64,000 bases of DNA. Origin: Spirodela intermedia (taxonomy: Eukaryota; Streptophyta; Magnoliopsida; Alismatales; Araceae). This document shows positions 22,442 through 36,434 of the stretch, piece after piece. The DNA lies in assembly GCA_902729315.2 (NCBI GenBank), contig LR746273.1, forward strand, positions 5,185,001-5,249,000. The letters are read 5' to 3'. The notes below the pieces were generated by a model. The model worked only from the letters and a program-made list of their open reading frames with translations, did no database searches and was not told where the DNA came from. Both the position numbers and the translations under genes were made by a program. Positions within the stretch are counted from its first letter, which is position 1, and each line of letters opens with the position of its first letter.

Positions 22442-25400
22442 TCGCCCCAGAGGAGGTGGGGAACCTCCGCAGTCTCTCCCCGCCAAGAAGCACTTCTGGC
22501 CGACGAGAGGTCCTTGTATTAGAGAAATGATCAGTCTGGCCGATTCAGGAACGGGATAGGATCGTCCGATTGGACCGGGTCGACTAGGCAATTGTCTGAC
22601 GAGCTGAGTTGACTCGCCCACGCCAAGGCGGATTTCCTAAAAACGGGCCGACGCCAAACCGATTCAACATTGAAATCTCCTGATCAGACCCGATTCTGCG
22701 CAAAGAGAAGACATCTGTACTGCCCGATTCACCCCGTGAGATACGGGGTGGGTGAAGCATGCGAGGAGCCCACGTGAGATAGCTCCTTGAATGTGCCCAA
22801 CAAAGACGTCTACTCTCGCTTTGTAATTTGCAAAAGGAAATATAATCCTTTCGATCTGGTCAACCAACTGAGAAGCCTACAACATGTTCTAGAGGCATCA
22901 TACTAATTACTTTGTTTTCATTAAAAGAATAGTACTTTATCAAGCTAATGAAGCAAGAATATATATATATATATATATATAAACTTATTATTTTTTTCTT
23001 TTATTGTGAAGATATTCTAAAAAAGGATCCATTTCACATGCAACACAAAAGCTTCATTGAATCTCTCCTACCTTGCTTGTATCCTTTTGGATTGACTTCT
23101 TCTTACAAGGGTAAACATGGCAACTTATACGTGGACTTGATTCTTTGCTTGGTGAAAAACTTTGAATGCAATAAGTTAACTAGAGCATATGATGACACAG
23201 ATGAGGAGACATTACCAATACATGTTCCAAGGTAGATGATAAGTTGAAGACAATTCTAGCAACGAGTTCTTTCGTTAGATAGACGATTATACAAAGGGCA
23301 ATTAAGATGCAAATTGTTGACTTTGGGTTAACAATGATTTTTAATTTTTTTAAAATTCAAAAATTCAAAATAATAATTCTAGTGTTATATTTGATCTTAT
23401 ATCTTAAAATGACATATTTCTGTTCTAACCTCAATTGCAGAGATAATTGGGATCAAATTCATAATAGTTTGTCATCTCTCTAAGTTTCAAGATAGAAGCT
23501 GACCTACCTAATTTGCATCAATCCACAGAGGTCAACTCATCTTGTACAAAGCAACCACTTCGTAGAAAACAAACAAGACCAACATATTATTATTGTATCA
23601 TGAACCAATCACTAAAAACGTGCAAGTTATTGTTGGAGCAATGGTTTCTTCCAACTGTTTGATCTCTAAAAAAACATGAAATGAATATGTTTAAATAGAT
23701 TATATTGTGTTCATTAAACAGCCCTTCTAGTATAAAAATTTTACATTCTTTCAAAGCATTCATTGAAGATCAATGGGTGAAAACATGTTGTGCCCCAAAG
23801 CCCAAAGCTTCTACATTCCAAGCTCATGAGAATGTTCTTTAGGAAGCATCTACCTTTTGGGTTGGAATAATCTTTTCATGTATAGTCATTGTAAAGGTTC
23901 ATATTGGTAGAGACCAATTGGAGGTGTGTTTGGAACATCCTGAGCTATTATACGATTGTAAACATAGAATGACAAATTGGTGTGTAGAATGTCTAATGTA
24001 TGACTTACTAGACTTGTGAATTAATTCCTTGACTAATTGATGTTCAGGATCTAGTGGTTGGTCAACTAAAACTCTAAATCCACATAGGCTAACTAGAATT
24101 GTGAATCTAATAGTGTAAGGGCAAGTTAATGTCTTTGTGATCAACATTGACACTCTGATGAATTTGTCAAACTCAAGAGAGGCGTTATTAGAAGATTGAA
24201 ATGGGTATGAACCTAAATTATAACAAAGATATTTGTTTGCAGATTTTACAATGAATTAAGGTTGACTCACCTAAACCAGCCTATCTGGAGGAGTCAAGTC
24301 ACTTATTTTGTACAGAACCAAACATAGGTATACTATCTTACCCCCTTTGTACAGAAAAAGAGCACCCCACCTCTTGTTCCATTTGGCAATTGTTAGAGGG
24401 ACCAGCACAAAGTACTACCAGAGTATGAAAGAGATAACATGGTCTAAGTTTCTCATTCTTCCTCTTTGATTATTGTATCTCTACTTAGAGAAGCAATTTT
24501 AATATTCTACTTCCAAGGTTCTCAAATTTTCATACAAATAACCTTTGAATTGAAAGATATTCCATATCTTGTTGTATAGATCTCTCCTTGAGGTTAATTT
24601 TGCTTGCATCCTTAATAAAAAAACAAACTTTGATAATTTATCTATTTTCCTTGGTTTTAATCAAATCCATCATTTTTTTTGGCCTTAATAAAGTTAAATA
24701 AATAATATATTAGGGATATACCTCCAAGATAGTACCTTACAATTCTTTGATTGTGTTCTGGGTGCAATGTCCCTGAGAAATAATACAACTAGTGAAAGGA
24801 AACAAAATTATTAAGGTTGCCAATGTAGCAGATCATACAAGGAGAGAGTTTGATAAATATCAGGTACATCGAGAAATGCTGCCAGTAGTTTAGCAAAGGG
24901 CCAGTTGTGGAATGGAACCTCATGTAGTGAGTGGCAAGGGTGTAGGGGAGCACATTAGCTTTGTAGGGTCCTTTTTAAAGTCCAAAGTTGTAAGGTAGTT
25001 TCACAAATTGATGCCTATGCGTCATAGTCATATTTAAAAAGTTGAATGAGAAAAATATGCCCACATAAAAAGTTAATGTATTCTATAATTAAATCTATTT
25101 AAACATCTTTGTATGTTCTAGATGCATCCCATTGATTAAAACATTATGAATTGGGACAAGTTTTAGGTCAACTGATGAATACTAGTGCTACTTTGATTGC
25201 CAAGTAGGTGCATACAAAGATCCAAACATTGAGAAAGATATACTTCAAGTCATCCACACAATGAAAAAGGTAACTTAACTTAAGAGTTAGGACTAAAATG
25301 GGCTGAGCTAATGAGAGAGAGAGAGAGAGTTGGTGGAAAGAAAAGTTGGCTCCAATCTTTTTTCCCAGACCCCATCAAAGCCCAGATGTAATCCGGATGG

Positions 25401-26319
25401 GTGCCGCGTCAGGTTTGCCTAGTTGTGAGAGTTGGGTTGTCACTGACGTTGAAAAGTAGAAAATTTGGGCCAGGCTTTAGTTTACCCTTGCCCGTTGACA
25501 TTACCCACACGCAACCGATGCAAATCCTCGTCATAATCATAATATCGCCCAGTTTATGCGCAATAGAATGCTAAAGAAATATCGCTTCTTGTCGGGAAAT
25601 TCCATGATGTATACCAATTTTCTTGGTAGGGGTCACTCAGTTCTAAAACCAAAAATAAAAATTACGTCTTGATGGAAACCCCTTTCTCTTGAGCAGTTCT
25701 CCTCCCATACGAGCTCCAATCTCTTCTCAGTAGTAGGTGGGCGGTCATATTAAATGGGTATTTGGGTAGGGAAGTCCTTCGGAAGTTGCCTTGAAAGCCT
25801 TGTGATGCGGAGATCGTGGCACCTTGACACAGCGGCTGAGAAAGCTCCTGGGGAAATTCTTCCATTGCTGACGCGTTGAGGAGGAAAGGTACGGAACCGG
25901 CGCTGCTGCCAGAGCCCGTACGGAGGTGGATTTGCTTTCTCATGACAGCTTTCTAGGCGTGGTAGAGAGATTGAGAGGAATACAGAAGTTGGTAGGAAAC
26001 GGTACCAAGAAGAAATGCGAAGAGCCGACGCACGCTATCCATTCCCTCCTCTTCTGCCCGCTCCCCCATTTGGCCGATCTTGCCCGTACCGAGGCCATCT
26101 CTATAATCCTTTCTTGATTCTTTGAAGTGAAGATTCCCGCTTGCCCTCCTTGAACGGAGAGGGGAACTGCGGCAATCGGGAATTCTCCGCCGCCACCAAG
26201 GACGAGGCAAAAACAGCAAGAAATCGGGAACCCACAAGAGGATATTTTCGACGATAGCAGGATCGCAGGAGATATCCCAATCAGCCCCTCTGTTGGGAGA
26301 AAGAAGGTGGGGAACATAG
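22442..26319. other. Head-to-head intergenic region between methylthiotransferase and aspartic protease
   Basis: 22.44-22.87 kb is GC-rich and should hold the methylthiotransferase promoter and 5' UTR. An (AT)n microsatellite lies at about 22957-22981. 23.0-25.3 kb is AT-rich with no recognisable domain; short ORFs (for example 22948-23235 plus, 23899-24153 minus) look like chance or old repeat. An (AG)n run is at 25313-25330. 25.66-26.3 kb is GC-richer. A 93-codon minus-strand ORF at 25662-25943 has no recognisable domain or partner exon and is not called. Confidence 0.45.
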
Positions 26320-29300
26320 ATGCCGTCGCCCCCAGCGACCCTTCACGTTTTTGTCCTGTTTGTTCTCTTCCTCTTCTCGCGCGGGCCTCTTCTCGCGGCT
26401 TGCGCAGGCCTCCCGTCGACGTATCTAACGGTGGAGCGTACCTTCCCCCTCAACTCCGGGCTAGAGAAACTCAAGGCCCACGACCAGGCGCGCCACGGCC
26501 GTCTCTTACAGGCTATTCCCGGCGTTGTGGACTTTCCTGTCGAGGGTTCCTCCAACCCCTTCAGCGTCGGGTAAGGTCAACTTCGGCAGCTGTCCTCCGT
26601 CAATATTTTTGCAGATAACCGATGAGTTATATTTCCAAGTGTTTCATATAGCTAGGGGTCCTTCTCTTCGTTTCTTGGTGCGTCTTTCTATGTTACCTGG
26701 GTAGTGTCTGGATGATTTGTTTGGCCTTGCGGATGAGAGGCAATCGGTTCTCCCAGCGAACTCGATTTCTGCATAATTGCGAACGATTTCTCTCCTCTAA
26801 AATAATTTACAACTTCTGCTTTTAAACTGAATTGCTGGATGTGATTCGTTCTGCAGACTTTACTTCACTCGTGTGAAATTAGGCAACCCTCCGAAAGAAT
26901 TCTACGTGCAGATTGATACTGGCAGTGACATACTCTGGGTGACCTGCAATCCTTGCAATGGTTGTCCCACATCCAGTGGCCTCAATGTGAGTTCTTTCTC
27001 TGATGATGTCTTTCAGTACTTTGAGGATTTTTACTGTTCAGAGATGAATTCATTTCAAAAAATGTCACACTTTTATTTACCGTTTTCCTCCGTGCTTCTT
27101 GACAGATTCAACTGGAATCATTTGACCCAGTTGCATCCCCCACATCATCTTTGATATCTTGTGGTGATCAGATATGTAGCTCCTTCCTCCAAACTTCTGA
27201 TGCAATATGTGCTTCTTCTGCAACCCAGAGGAATCTGTGTGGTTACGCCTTTCAATATGGTGATGGCAGTGGCACATCTGGCTACTACGTGTCAGACACA
27301 ATGCACTTTGAGTCCATTATTTCAAATGAACAAATTTTTAACTCTTCTGCAAATATTATTTTTGGGTAAGGCTCTGATCAAAATATAGGTTTATCTTGTG
27401 TGAGAATAAAGCTTTCTAGTGCTTCAACTAACTAGTAATTTAAGAAATATAAAAATTCTGGTGAATGTTTACTTGAAATTCATGGAAGAGTTAATTTGAT
27501 ATTCGAATTTGTTTTTCTCCTGATTATGCATGTGAATTTATCTTTCCAGTGCTTTATATTTGAAACAGATGTAGCAACCTTCAGTCAGGAGACTTAACCA
27601 AGCCTGACAGAGCAGTAGATGGGATTTTTGGATTTGGGCAGCATGGGCCATCTGTCATCTCACAGTTGTCCACCTTGGGAGTGTCTCCGAAAGTTTTCTC
27701 ACATTGCCTGAAAGGTGCAGATAATGGTGGAGGCATACTGGTCCTAGGGGAAATTGTAGAACCGGGTATTGTCTACTCTCCCCTTGTTCAATCCCAGTAA
27801 GTCCTCCTTTAGTTTCTCTTTTAACTAATTGTGGATCTGATTATCTTCATAATCAACCTATCTGTAGCCATTGACAAATCTGCTCTTTAATGGGTTTGGA
27901 ATAATTTCAATTCTTGTTCAACACGTCTGAAGAGGAACCTGCTAATCTTATGAGTTATTAAATATTACCTATTGACTCGGGAGTTTTCCTTAGATTGTCT
28001 TCAATGTTTAGGTTTGTAGTTTGAATGGCAAGCTCGCATTATTTGTATGCACTAAATAGACTTTACATGAATGACATGCTGTCGGTTGTATCTGCTTACC
28101 TGTACAATGAAGAGTCCAATCTAACTAGATGGTGAGATATCTCTTCCATGCAGAGGAGGAGAAATCCCTTCTCCTATTCAATTGCAATATCTCACGTGAG
28201 CATTTGCTTCCAATTCCCTAGTAGTTTTACAGTTGTTAAACCTCTTTGCATGTTCATGATTGCTGATAATTCTATGCAGGTCGCAGCCTTGAATCCCTTT
28301 AAGGCATGCAGTATGAACTTTGACATTGTTGTCTTTGAATTTCCTGTAATTTCTCTACGTCCCAAACTTCTAGAACTACCTGATTCCTGCTGCTGAATCT
28401 CCTGAATTGTCTAAAACAGCAGTAGATGCTCATTCATCTAATTTTCTCGAGGCCCTTCTAGCAGCCACGTGAACTTTTCTATGAATCTTTAAACTTCATA
28501 TAGTTTCTCTATTTCCTGATGTTCTGTAGGATTAACCGTTGAGAACATGCTCTGTCATCTCCTTTGATCTATTGGTAATCACCTCTTTTTCTATTGTTCC
28601 GTGAACTGCAAAATATTTCTGATCCTCCGGTCTCATGGGTGCATCTAACAGGTAATCTCCACATGAGCACAAAAATCCACATTTCACACTTTTGGTTATC
28701 TGCCGTTTCAGCATGTAACAATTTCTTCAATGCTTTGTGTAGTCACTTCTACTCTGTTACCTTCATGGTTGACATTAGTCTCTTTGTCTGTATCTGAGGT
28801 CAATTCTTCCTCCAAACAGTGAAATAGACTACGATTATAGTCACCAGATTCTTCCGCCATCAGTTCTTACCTTCATGGTTACCATATATTATGATTACAG
28901 TGGCCTTGTGCCAAATTAAACCTTTTTTCTGATGTTTTCATGCCTTCCTGCTTTATACGAAATGAACTGTATGAGGCTATCGCCAATGGAAATCTTGTTA
29001 TCCTTGCAGTTGTACTTCGAATCTCAACAAGAAATCAACTTTTAGTTTTCCACATTTTCTGTTAAACAGTGTAGTACTGTGATACCAGTGCACATGATTT
29101 TAATATTCAAATACTTGTTAAAGCGTAATGGCTCCAACTATCTGTCTTTGCTGTAAACTAGAATTCCTTGTTAGCCAGGAAATCATTGAGGAGTCTATGC
29201 TTTACTTTTCTGTATCATTAATCAATTGCCCTCAGTGCCATGACCTTTTGCCTAAGCCGGTAATAAGTTTTATCCTACAATTGAATTCCCTGAAATGCCT

Positions 29301-32300
29301 CCTTGGATTGACATCAGGTTTGATGGCCTTTTTTATTCACATATTTGTAACGTTTAGTAAAGGTATTGACTAAAACTTTGGGTTTCTCGATAGATACTGA
29401 GTAAATATCTAAAAATGTGTTTATCTTCAAAAATGGCCTCAGTTGGTAGACAGCCGGTCACTTAATTTCTTAGATACTTGGATGATCCCAAAATGTTGGG
29501 ACTTCGGGATGATGATTGTGATTCATTGACTTCGAGAAATTGTATTTTTAGGATAAATGGTTGGCTAATGATCGATTAGTTGATTTTTGAACTGTCCATA
29601 ATTTTCAAGAAGAGGGCCTAATTGTTTATACCTCATGTACGTAATGAAATGTCTTCATCCTACTGTCTAGTTATGCCTTCAGCGGAATACATATTGTGTG
29701 ATGGCAATTGATTGCTTATGTGTGTTCAGCCGAACACAGGTTCTTTAAAATTTGTTGACTCAATTGTGTGGCCAGAAAGATTTGTCAATATGGTGATCAC
29801 TCAGCTGAAGCGTATTGCTATAGCAATTGGGCAATCAAATAGCAAACTGTGGCATGAGCATGAATGCGACTGCACAACTTTCTGTTTATTCTAATGATGC
29901 CTAGCTTGTATACATAATATATGTCCTTATTTTAATTAATTTTCTCATCAAAGTATGCTCTATTTTCTTTCTACGATGCTCTATTTTAATAGTATTAAAA
30001 TAAAATAAGTCATATTCTGATTTATTTTTCCATGTTCAGTAATGTAGTATGGGTGCTATTTTTTGAATATTAGAAACTATATATTTTTTATAATTATGTT
30101 ACTATATATCTAAATATTCTTCAATAATGGTTTAAATGAGTATTTGACTTATCTTTACATAATGCGGTGAGAATCGTGTGTCACTCATGGAGATTATTTA
30201 TTCTGGACATTTATTTTGATCCTTGTGTCACTTTAAATGGCTGCTTGTTGTCTACTCATCTGAAGCGCTACTATGACCTTTAAGGATGACTTTGATAGTT
30301 GGCCTGCTGGATTAATTATTTGATTGGTTTCGAGTATTCATTGTATAATCTTGTGCCTATTCTCTTTAATGTGGGTCTATGTCAGTTTGCACGGACAGAA
30401 GCATCTTCCATACTTATTGATCAAAGGGGAAATGTCTAGTGTCTTATTTTATCGCATTGTTGACTCTGCTGCAAGTAATGAAGGCCATAATATTTTGGGC
30501 ACTATATATTTATGTCTAGCACGTATACCTAATTGTTCTATTCTTTTGTTAGCTTAAAAATTTCTAAAATATAACGTAAAAGCCATTGAGGTTCTTGTGA
30601 AGTTTAATGCTGATTTCAAAACACAAAATTTCAGGCCTCATTACAATCTAAATCTGCGAAGCATTGCTGTTAATGGTCAGATACTGCCTATTGATTCATC
30701 AGTGTTTTCTACATCAAATACCCAAGGAACAATTATAGATTCAGGAACAACGTTGGCTTATTTAGCAGAAGAAGCATATGATCCTTTTGTCAATGCTGTA
30801 AGTATCTTCAGTTTTTTTCTTGTTAAATTAATATTTATGTGCGTCATCATAAGGGTAGCCACAGGATATTTGAATTCGAGAACTGTATTTGTGTGAATAC
30901 ATCACCTCTTTCTTATTTTTTCTCTAATGGCTTATGAAAATTGTTGAACACGATTCAAATTTCAACCAGTCACGTGATCACAGTTTCCCTTTTCTTTATA
31001 GATATTTGCATTGAATCTGTGGACATTTTTTTGTCAGTTTGCTATGATGATGCATTTAGCACTAAATTTTATGATCTGCTTTACAGATAACAGCTTCTGT
31101 TCTGCAAGTTGTGCAGCCACGTGTTATCAGAGGAAACCAGTGTTTTGTGACACTTAGCCGGTTGGTTCCAGTTTTCTGACCCAGTATTTCAGACAAAATA
31201 TCTTAGTGGCTAATTGATTTACTTCTTGAGATTCTCTTTTGTTATATAGCTGTTTTAATCTTCTTTAACTTTCATGTTCTTTTTCAGGGTTGGTGAGATT
31301 TTTCCTTTTGTTACTCTAATTTTTGAAGGAAACGCGCAGATGGTATTAAAACCTGAAGACTATCTACTGCAGCAAGGATCTGTGGTGAGCTGGTCTTTGT
31401 TATTTGGAAATTTGGTTGTAGAAGCAATGATCACGATTATTTCGCTGTGAATACGTTAATTAGCTGTCTTTAATTCCTTTGTTTTTTTTACAGGGAGATG
31501 CTGTAATTTGGTGCATTGGCTGGCAAAAGAGCCAGGGTCAAGGCGTTACAATTTTAGGAGGTTTGTGCATAATATTTATTGTATAATGCAATTGGATCAT
31601 TTAGCTGTGTACCAGAAATCTGTTCGTCGTTTTTTCTTTGTGTTGCCTTATTTTTACTGGACGTGTTGGTTGGCAGCATCTTCTGGATAATTTATCTGAT
31701 TTCAGTGACATTAACCTGCACGGGCTGTTGGGGAACCTAAAACAATCTGTGATTAGCTTTATACTATATTTCTGCAGTGTCGTTTATGGAAAATAATGGG
31801 GACTAAGTCTATCTGTCGACTGACTCCTGTATAAAAAGTATGCCTTGTTTTAACATCCTTTGTGCTTTTAATAAATTAATTGGCAGAGTTCCTATGCACT
31901 ATTTGTGTTTCATAAATCGATATTCTGTTTTTATTTATTATTTTTGAACATTTCTGGATACGAAAATCAGTTTTCATTGATAAAAAAAATTGAAGTATTG
32001 AAGGAGCATGCCTGGCTGTATGTATTCACGAAGTAGGAGACAGTTATTTTACTTTGTGAGTACAGTGGAACAGAAAAGGTTACAGATGACGGGCCAGTCA
32101 GAATGAATAGTCTGTCGAGCCCATGAGAAACACCCCATTCTCATCCACTGATTGACCGAAGGACATCAAAGGGGCAGTCATGCTCTGTCTTCATGTGCAT
32201 AACCTATTTGTTGTCTGATGTCCATAAAGGCCCCATTATAATGATTCAATGGGTAGGTGGAAGAAAAGAACCACCAGCCTGTCATCCAATGCCAGCTAAA

Positions 32301-34290
32301 GCTGTTGAAGGGCCGCAGGTTGAAACGCTCAGGAAGATAAAAGGTTGTTCACCTTCTCAAAATTCCACCGAATCATTTTGGGAAGGTGCAGTTCAGTTGA
32401 TCTGCAAGTCTAGCCAATAATTGGAAGAAAAATGATTCCAAGATAAAATTGCAAGTGGTATGACAATATCATCAAAGGCCATCTTTGTCTTTTTAACAGT
32501 CTTAGGACCTTTAAAAGGAGTATGATCCTATCCTAGGGGAGAGAACCGAGAATAAAGAAGACTCCATAGTTACCTTGAGAAGGTTTTGTTTGTGCCCTGC
32601 TTAAGGGAAAGGAGTGAAAAGAGGTTAGGCTAAGCACCTTAAGAAGACCAATTGTACCCTATTTCAAAAGCCCATACTTGGGCATATCTCAAGAAGCTAA
32701 AGCCCGTTCCACGAACTCCATATAGGATGGACTATAAAGGTTAACCTATTTCAAAAGCCCAAGCCCTGACCTTCAGCAGCTTGGACCCACATAAGTTGGC
32801 TTTATGTAGATCCTGTCTTTACTGACCAAGCCCAATAGAAATAGGCCCAGGAAATCTTATGTGGACCTTGTGCCTATTGACCTTATCTGGTAAATGTTCA
32901 AATGATCTCTTTCACTTAGACTAGTCGAATGGACTCCATCTCGTAGACATGTCAAATGGAATTTATCGCTTGGGGTCTCAAATGTATATAATCGTTTGAT
33001 TATGTCTCATAGACTCTTTTTGGATTTATGTTAAGAAATTGCCAAATTGGCTCTTATTCTGTAGATTTTTAAAGGGGTTTCTTCCTAGAAGCTTGTTTAA
33101 TATATCTTATTTCACAAATATGTCCAAATGTGCTTCATCTCATAATTGATCAAACATAATGTATCTCATGGACATCCGATTGGGCCTTATCCATTATCCA
33201 GTAGGCTCCATCCGGGGATATTGTCACATGAGATTTGTTCTGTATAACTTCCAAATGGGCTTCATACCATGATCTTATTTCATCCACATTATTGCATGAA
33301 ATAAACTTATTTAGTGGTGACACTATTTTGGAACAGTTGATCTCCAGTGTTCCTTCATCAGGAAGTTATAATTTAACAAAACGTATGAATCCCATGAATA
33401 GGTCGAATAAGAAGAATGTATCTCAACTCTGCTAAAAAGAAAAAGGATGACAAGTTCTATGAACAGATCTAGAGTTGAAACATGCAAAAAGAAGTCATGC
33501 TGCTTACTGCTTGTGCCGGGCTCTGATTTGGATGCTTACCTGTCTATCAGAATATGAGGCACTGTGTTCAATGGGAAAGGAGTTTAACATTGCCGGCAAT
33601 TTTATTGCACGACCATGCAATATTTTCATTACATTTTTATTCTATTTCAGTAAAATTGCTTATGGGTTCACGTTATCAACTTGTAATTTTATTGTAGTGC
33701 CTTTATATGTTTCACAGATGTGAATACACCAGGTTTGACAATTGATGCTGGTGTGGAGTGTTGATGTTACTGGATCCAAATGGTCCCTTATCTAAATCTT
33801 AGCTGCAAATAGATTGATTTTTCTCTGTATGATGCATAGTCTCTTGCCAATTTTATTTTCTAGCAAAACCCACATCAGATTGGATTTTTCATTTTTCTGG
33901 GTAATAATGTCCGCTAGATTATGCCATAAAGTTAGTTTTTTTTATAAATCATTTTTTCAATGCAGATATTGTTCTTAAAGATAAGATATTTGTTTACGAT
34001 CTTGTGAGGCAGCGCCTTGGATGGACTAACTATGACTGTAAGTCTAGTATTGATGATACTGTTTTTCTCTTGTCAAGTAAGAATATTGAGTTTTTTTTCC
34101 CTGTAAACATTTTTTTTCTGCAGGCTCTCTTCCTGTTAATGTCTCTTCATCATCTAGCAAGAATGATGTTATTAATGCTGGGCAGCTGAGTATGAGTGGT
34201 TGCTCTTCCTTAAGGGCGTTCTTTAATATCATGACAGTGGGCTGTGCTCTTGTATTTTACATATGGTCTTGTAACAAACATGATATATAA
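26320..34290 (+). CDS. A1-family aspartic protease, secreted, probably GPI-anchored (10 exons)
   Basis: A pepsin-type endopeptidase of the plant group that includes the Arabidopsis A36/A39-like proteases, acting in the secretory route or at the plasma membrane. Exons: 26320-26570, 26857-26986, 27106-27365, 27569-27796, 30635-30797, 31087-31160, 31288-31384, 31494-31560, 33966-34037, 34124-34290. Joined: 502 codons plus TAA with no internal stop. An N-terminal signal peptide covers about residues 1-28 ([20 protein letters not shown]). The first catalytic motif DTGSDILWV has Asp104; the second, DSGTTLAYL, has Asp325. [12 protein letters not shown] flap region and [16 protein letters not shown] near the end are family hallmarks. 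The last exon ends in a Ser-rich linker and a hydrophobic tail (about residues 478-496), suggesting GPI attachment. Both catalytic Asp residues and the Cys pattern are intact, so the enzyme should be active. The 5' exon is GC-rich, the others AT-rich. Confidence 0.93.
27797..30634 (+). other. Intron 4 of the aspartic protease gene (2.84 kb)
   Basis: Bounded by CA|GTAAGT and TTTCAG|G. AT-rich, with several short ORFs (60-82 codons) that carry no recognisable domain and are not conserved exons, because the protein is continuous across the junction ([16 protein letters not shown]). No transposon domain recognised. Confidence 0.8.
31561..33965 (+). other. Intron 8 of the aspartic protease gene (2.40 kb)
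   Basis: Bounded by G|GTTTGT and TGCAG|AT, splitting the Asp codon of ILGD. The stretch 32.0-33.2 kb has slightly higher GC and repeats the phrase 'cctatttcaaaagccca' twice (about 32657 and 32745), which suggests an old inserted repeat. No coding domain found. Confidence 0.75.
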
Positions 34291-36434
34291 GCATATCGTT
34301 TCCATTCTTTCTTGATGTATACCTGGTGACAAGATAATGCCCATTCATTAATGTGCATACTTGGAAAACGACCGATTGTAAATGCTTTTCAAGCAAAATA
34401 ATGTGGAGTTACTCTTCTGTACTTTCGTGATACGTGTTATTGCATTAAACTACTTTCTTTCCTTTCCAAACCCTAACCAAGGATCTATTCGGTTCCTTTA
34501 TTCGTTCTTCCTCGAGTCTGTAGAGGTTTCATCTTCGGATCTCAGTGGTGTTCTTCATCATCACTGATAATTGGTTTCATCCAAACTCCTTTTTAGTGGT
34601 TGGGCTGGACCTCGATTAGGATGTTAACTTGCGTGGTGGGGAGGAACAGATTGGCAGAATGTTGGGCATTCATTATATTTCCCGGTGGTGGTGCAGTCAG
34701 AGTGTACATTCTTTGAGAAGGATGTTGGACAGTGGCACCTGTAGCTAACAGGCACTGCCACATGCTCAGCATTTTCACTTGGGTTCATCAGCCAACCTGC
34801 CATTGTTACTCAACGCTACGAGGTAGCTACTCTAATAAATGGGTACCTTGCAGTTCTCAATATTTCTGTCGACATCTTATCTTGCCTGCGTCTGTAGATC
34901 CTTGAGTCCTCCTCGCCATATCAGTCAGTCTCTGTAAACCAGAATGATGTTCTTGGATGATGAGAGAAAGAAGACCTGCTTCCAAGTATCTTGGATGGTG
35001 GTGTTCTTTAAATAATGAAGGCTGCTGCGAGAAAGAGGTTGCTCTTCTTCTCCAGCCACTGGAATATATGCACAGGAAGATTCTCCATGAGCAGTGGTGT
35101 TATGCCTGACACTCTATTCCATTATCAGACGTTGATACTTCAATCTTCCATTCACATACTCTCCTCCCTTCTGCAAGGTTCGAAGGTTGATGAATTGGGT
35201 TCAGAATGTTTCCTTTTAATAGAAAAAAAGAGAGTTTTGGAACTCCAAAAGACTACTTTTGTCACCTTTGTTTCACATCTCTTGTTGATCCTACCAATTT
35301 TTCTCACATTTCTGAAAAATCATCCAAACTTTGTCAACTGATCCAAAAAATTCATCATTATTAAAATATCCAAGAAAGTTGAGTCGTCCAATCCTAATAT
35401 TGAAGCCTTTTAAATTAATTATCATCAAACTTTCTATTTTTCTTGACACAAATAATGAAATAATTATTAGGACTATAAATTTTTTCTTACGCTTGGTGGT
35501 TGACCACTTTTGCCATTTTTGCATTTAGTTGGAGAATGGAGGAAGTTTTTCAACATGTGAACTAATATTCTTTTGCACAATTAATTTTTAATACCAAAAT
35601 ATTTCATGGGAGTTAATGCATAATTTCTTTATTGCATGTAATTTCTTATATGATTTAACTTATTAAAAGTATTTCATATATATATATATATGTTTCTATA
35701 TAAGGTTCTAAGGTTATTATGCTTCATCAAGAATCCTATCATAGAGAGACGAAACAAGGTGATTGAATGGGGATTTAAATCCATATATTTAGAGTTATTA
35801 ATTAGAAGTGTGCAAATTATATAAATTTTAATAAATGATTGAAAAAGAAGCAACATAATCCCATGATTTTTTACGAATTTAATTAAAATAGATAATTCAT
35901 CAACTGACAACCTAAGGTCAACCATGGTGAAACCAGGTTGAGAAATTGACCATATTTAGGCATCATACGAGGGAGTGGACAAAACTTGGTCGAAATCTGA
36001 GTTTTTTTGGCAAAAAAACGTGTGAAAGTGGACGAACAGTACTGAGATCCGGGTTCAATGACGCCGTTTGCTCTTACACCATGAATGATCATAGGTGGTG
36101 ATGAAAGGAGAGGTGAGGTAATCACCATTAGCTAGTGTGAGTTGACTGGAGCTCCAACACGTGAAACACGTTCATTGCGGCTTTCGTTGACCTGGTGCAT
36201 ATAAGTCAGCTGCAAGTGTTTGAATCAAGTTTTGTGGAGATGCTTAAATAGAGCTGCTTTCGATAATAATGGAGAGAATGAAAGCAAGAAATCTACTGAT
36301 TTTAGTCAACGCCACGGTCAACGGAGACCAGCCAGGCCTTTAAAAGTTAGCCGTCAAACGGTTAAGTCGGCTTTTTCTCTTCCTTCTGTTTCTCTGAACG
36401 CGCGACAAAGCGCGGGGCTTGGATCCGCAGGGAG
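34291..36434. other. Intergenic region between aspartic protease and WD40 gene
   Basis: 34.3-35.2 kb should include the protease 3' UTR. 35.3-35.9 kb is very AT-rich with an (AT)n run at about 35679-35692. ORFs up to 108 codons have no recognisable domain. 36.13-36.43 kb likely holds the WD40 gene promoter and 5' UTR. Confidence 0.5.
36199..36206 (+). promoter_or_regulatory. Possible TATA box of the WD40 gene
   Basis: The sequence gcATATAAGtc lies about 230 nt upstream of the ATG at 36435, in an otherwise mixed-composition stretch. This position would allow a 5' UTR of about 200 nt. It is a good TATA-type match, but unsupported by any transcript evidence. Confidence 0.4.

Noticed and set aside
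22267-22530. Plus-strand ORFs rich in Arg and Glu
   Set aside because: Antisense to the GC-rich first exon of the methylthiotransferase, which has splice and frame support.
25940-26317. 125-codon minus-strand ORF upstream of the protease
   Set aside because: No recognisable domain, overlapping ORFs in other frames, no partner exon; it is probably in the 5' flank or 5' UTR of the protease gene.
35178-35190. tRNA-like ggttcga motif
   Set aside because: No matching acceptor or anticodon stems around it; no tRNA can be folded by eye.
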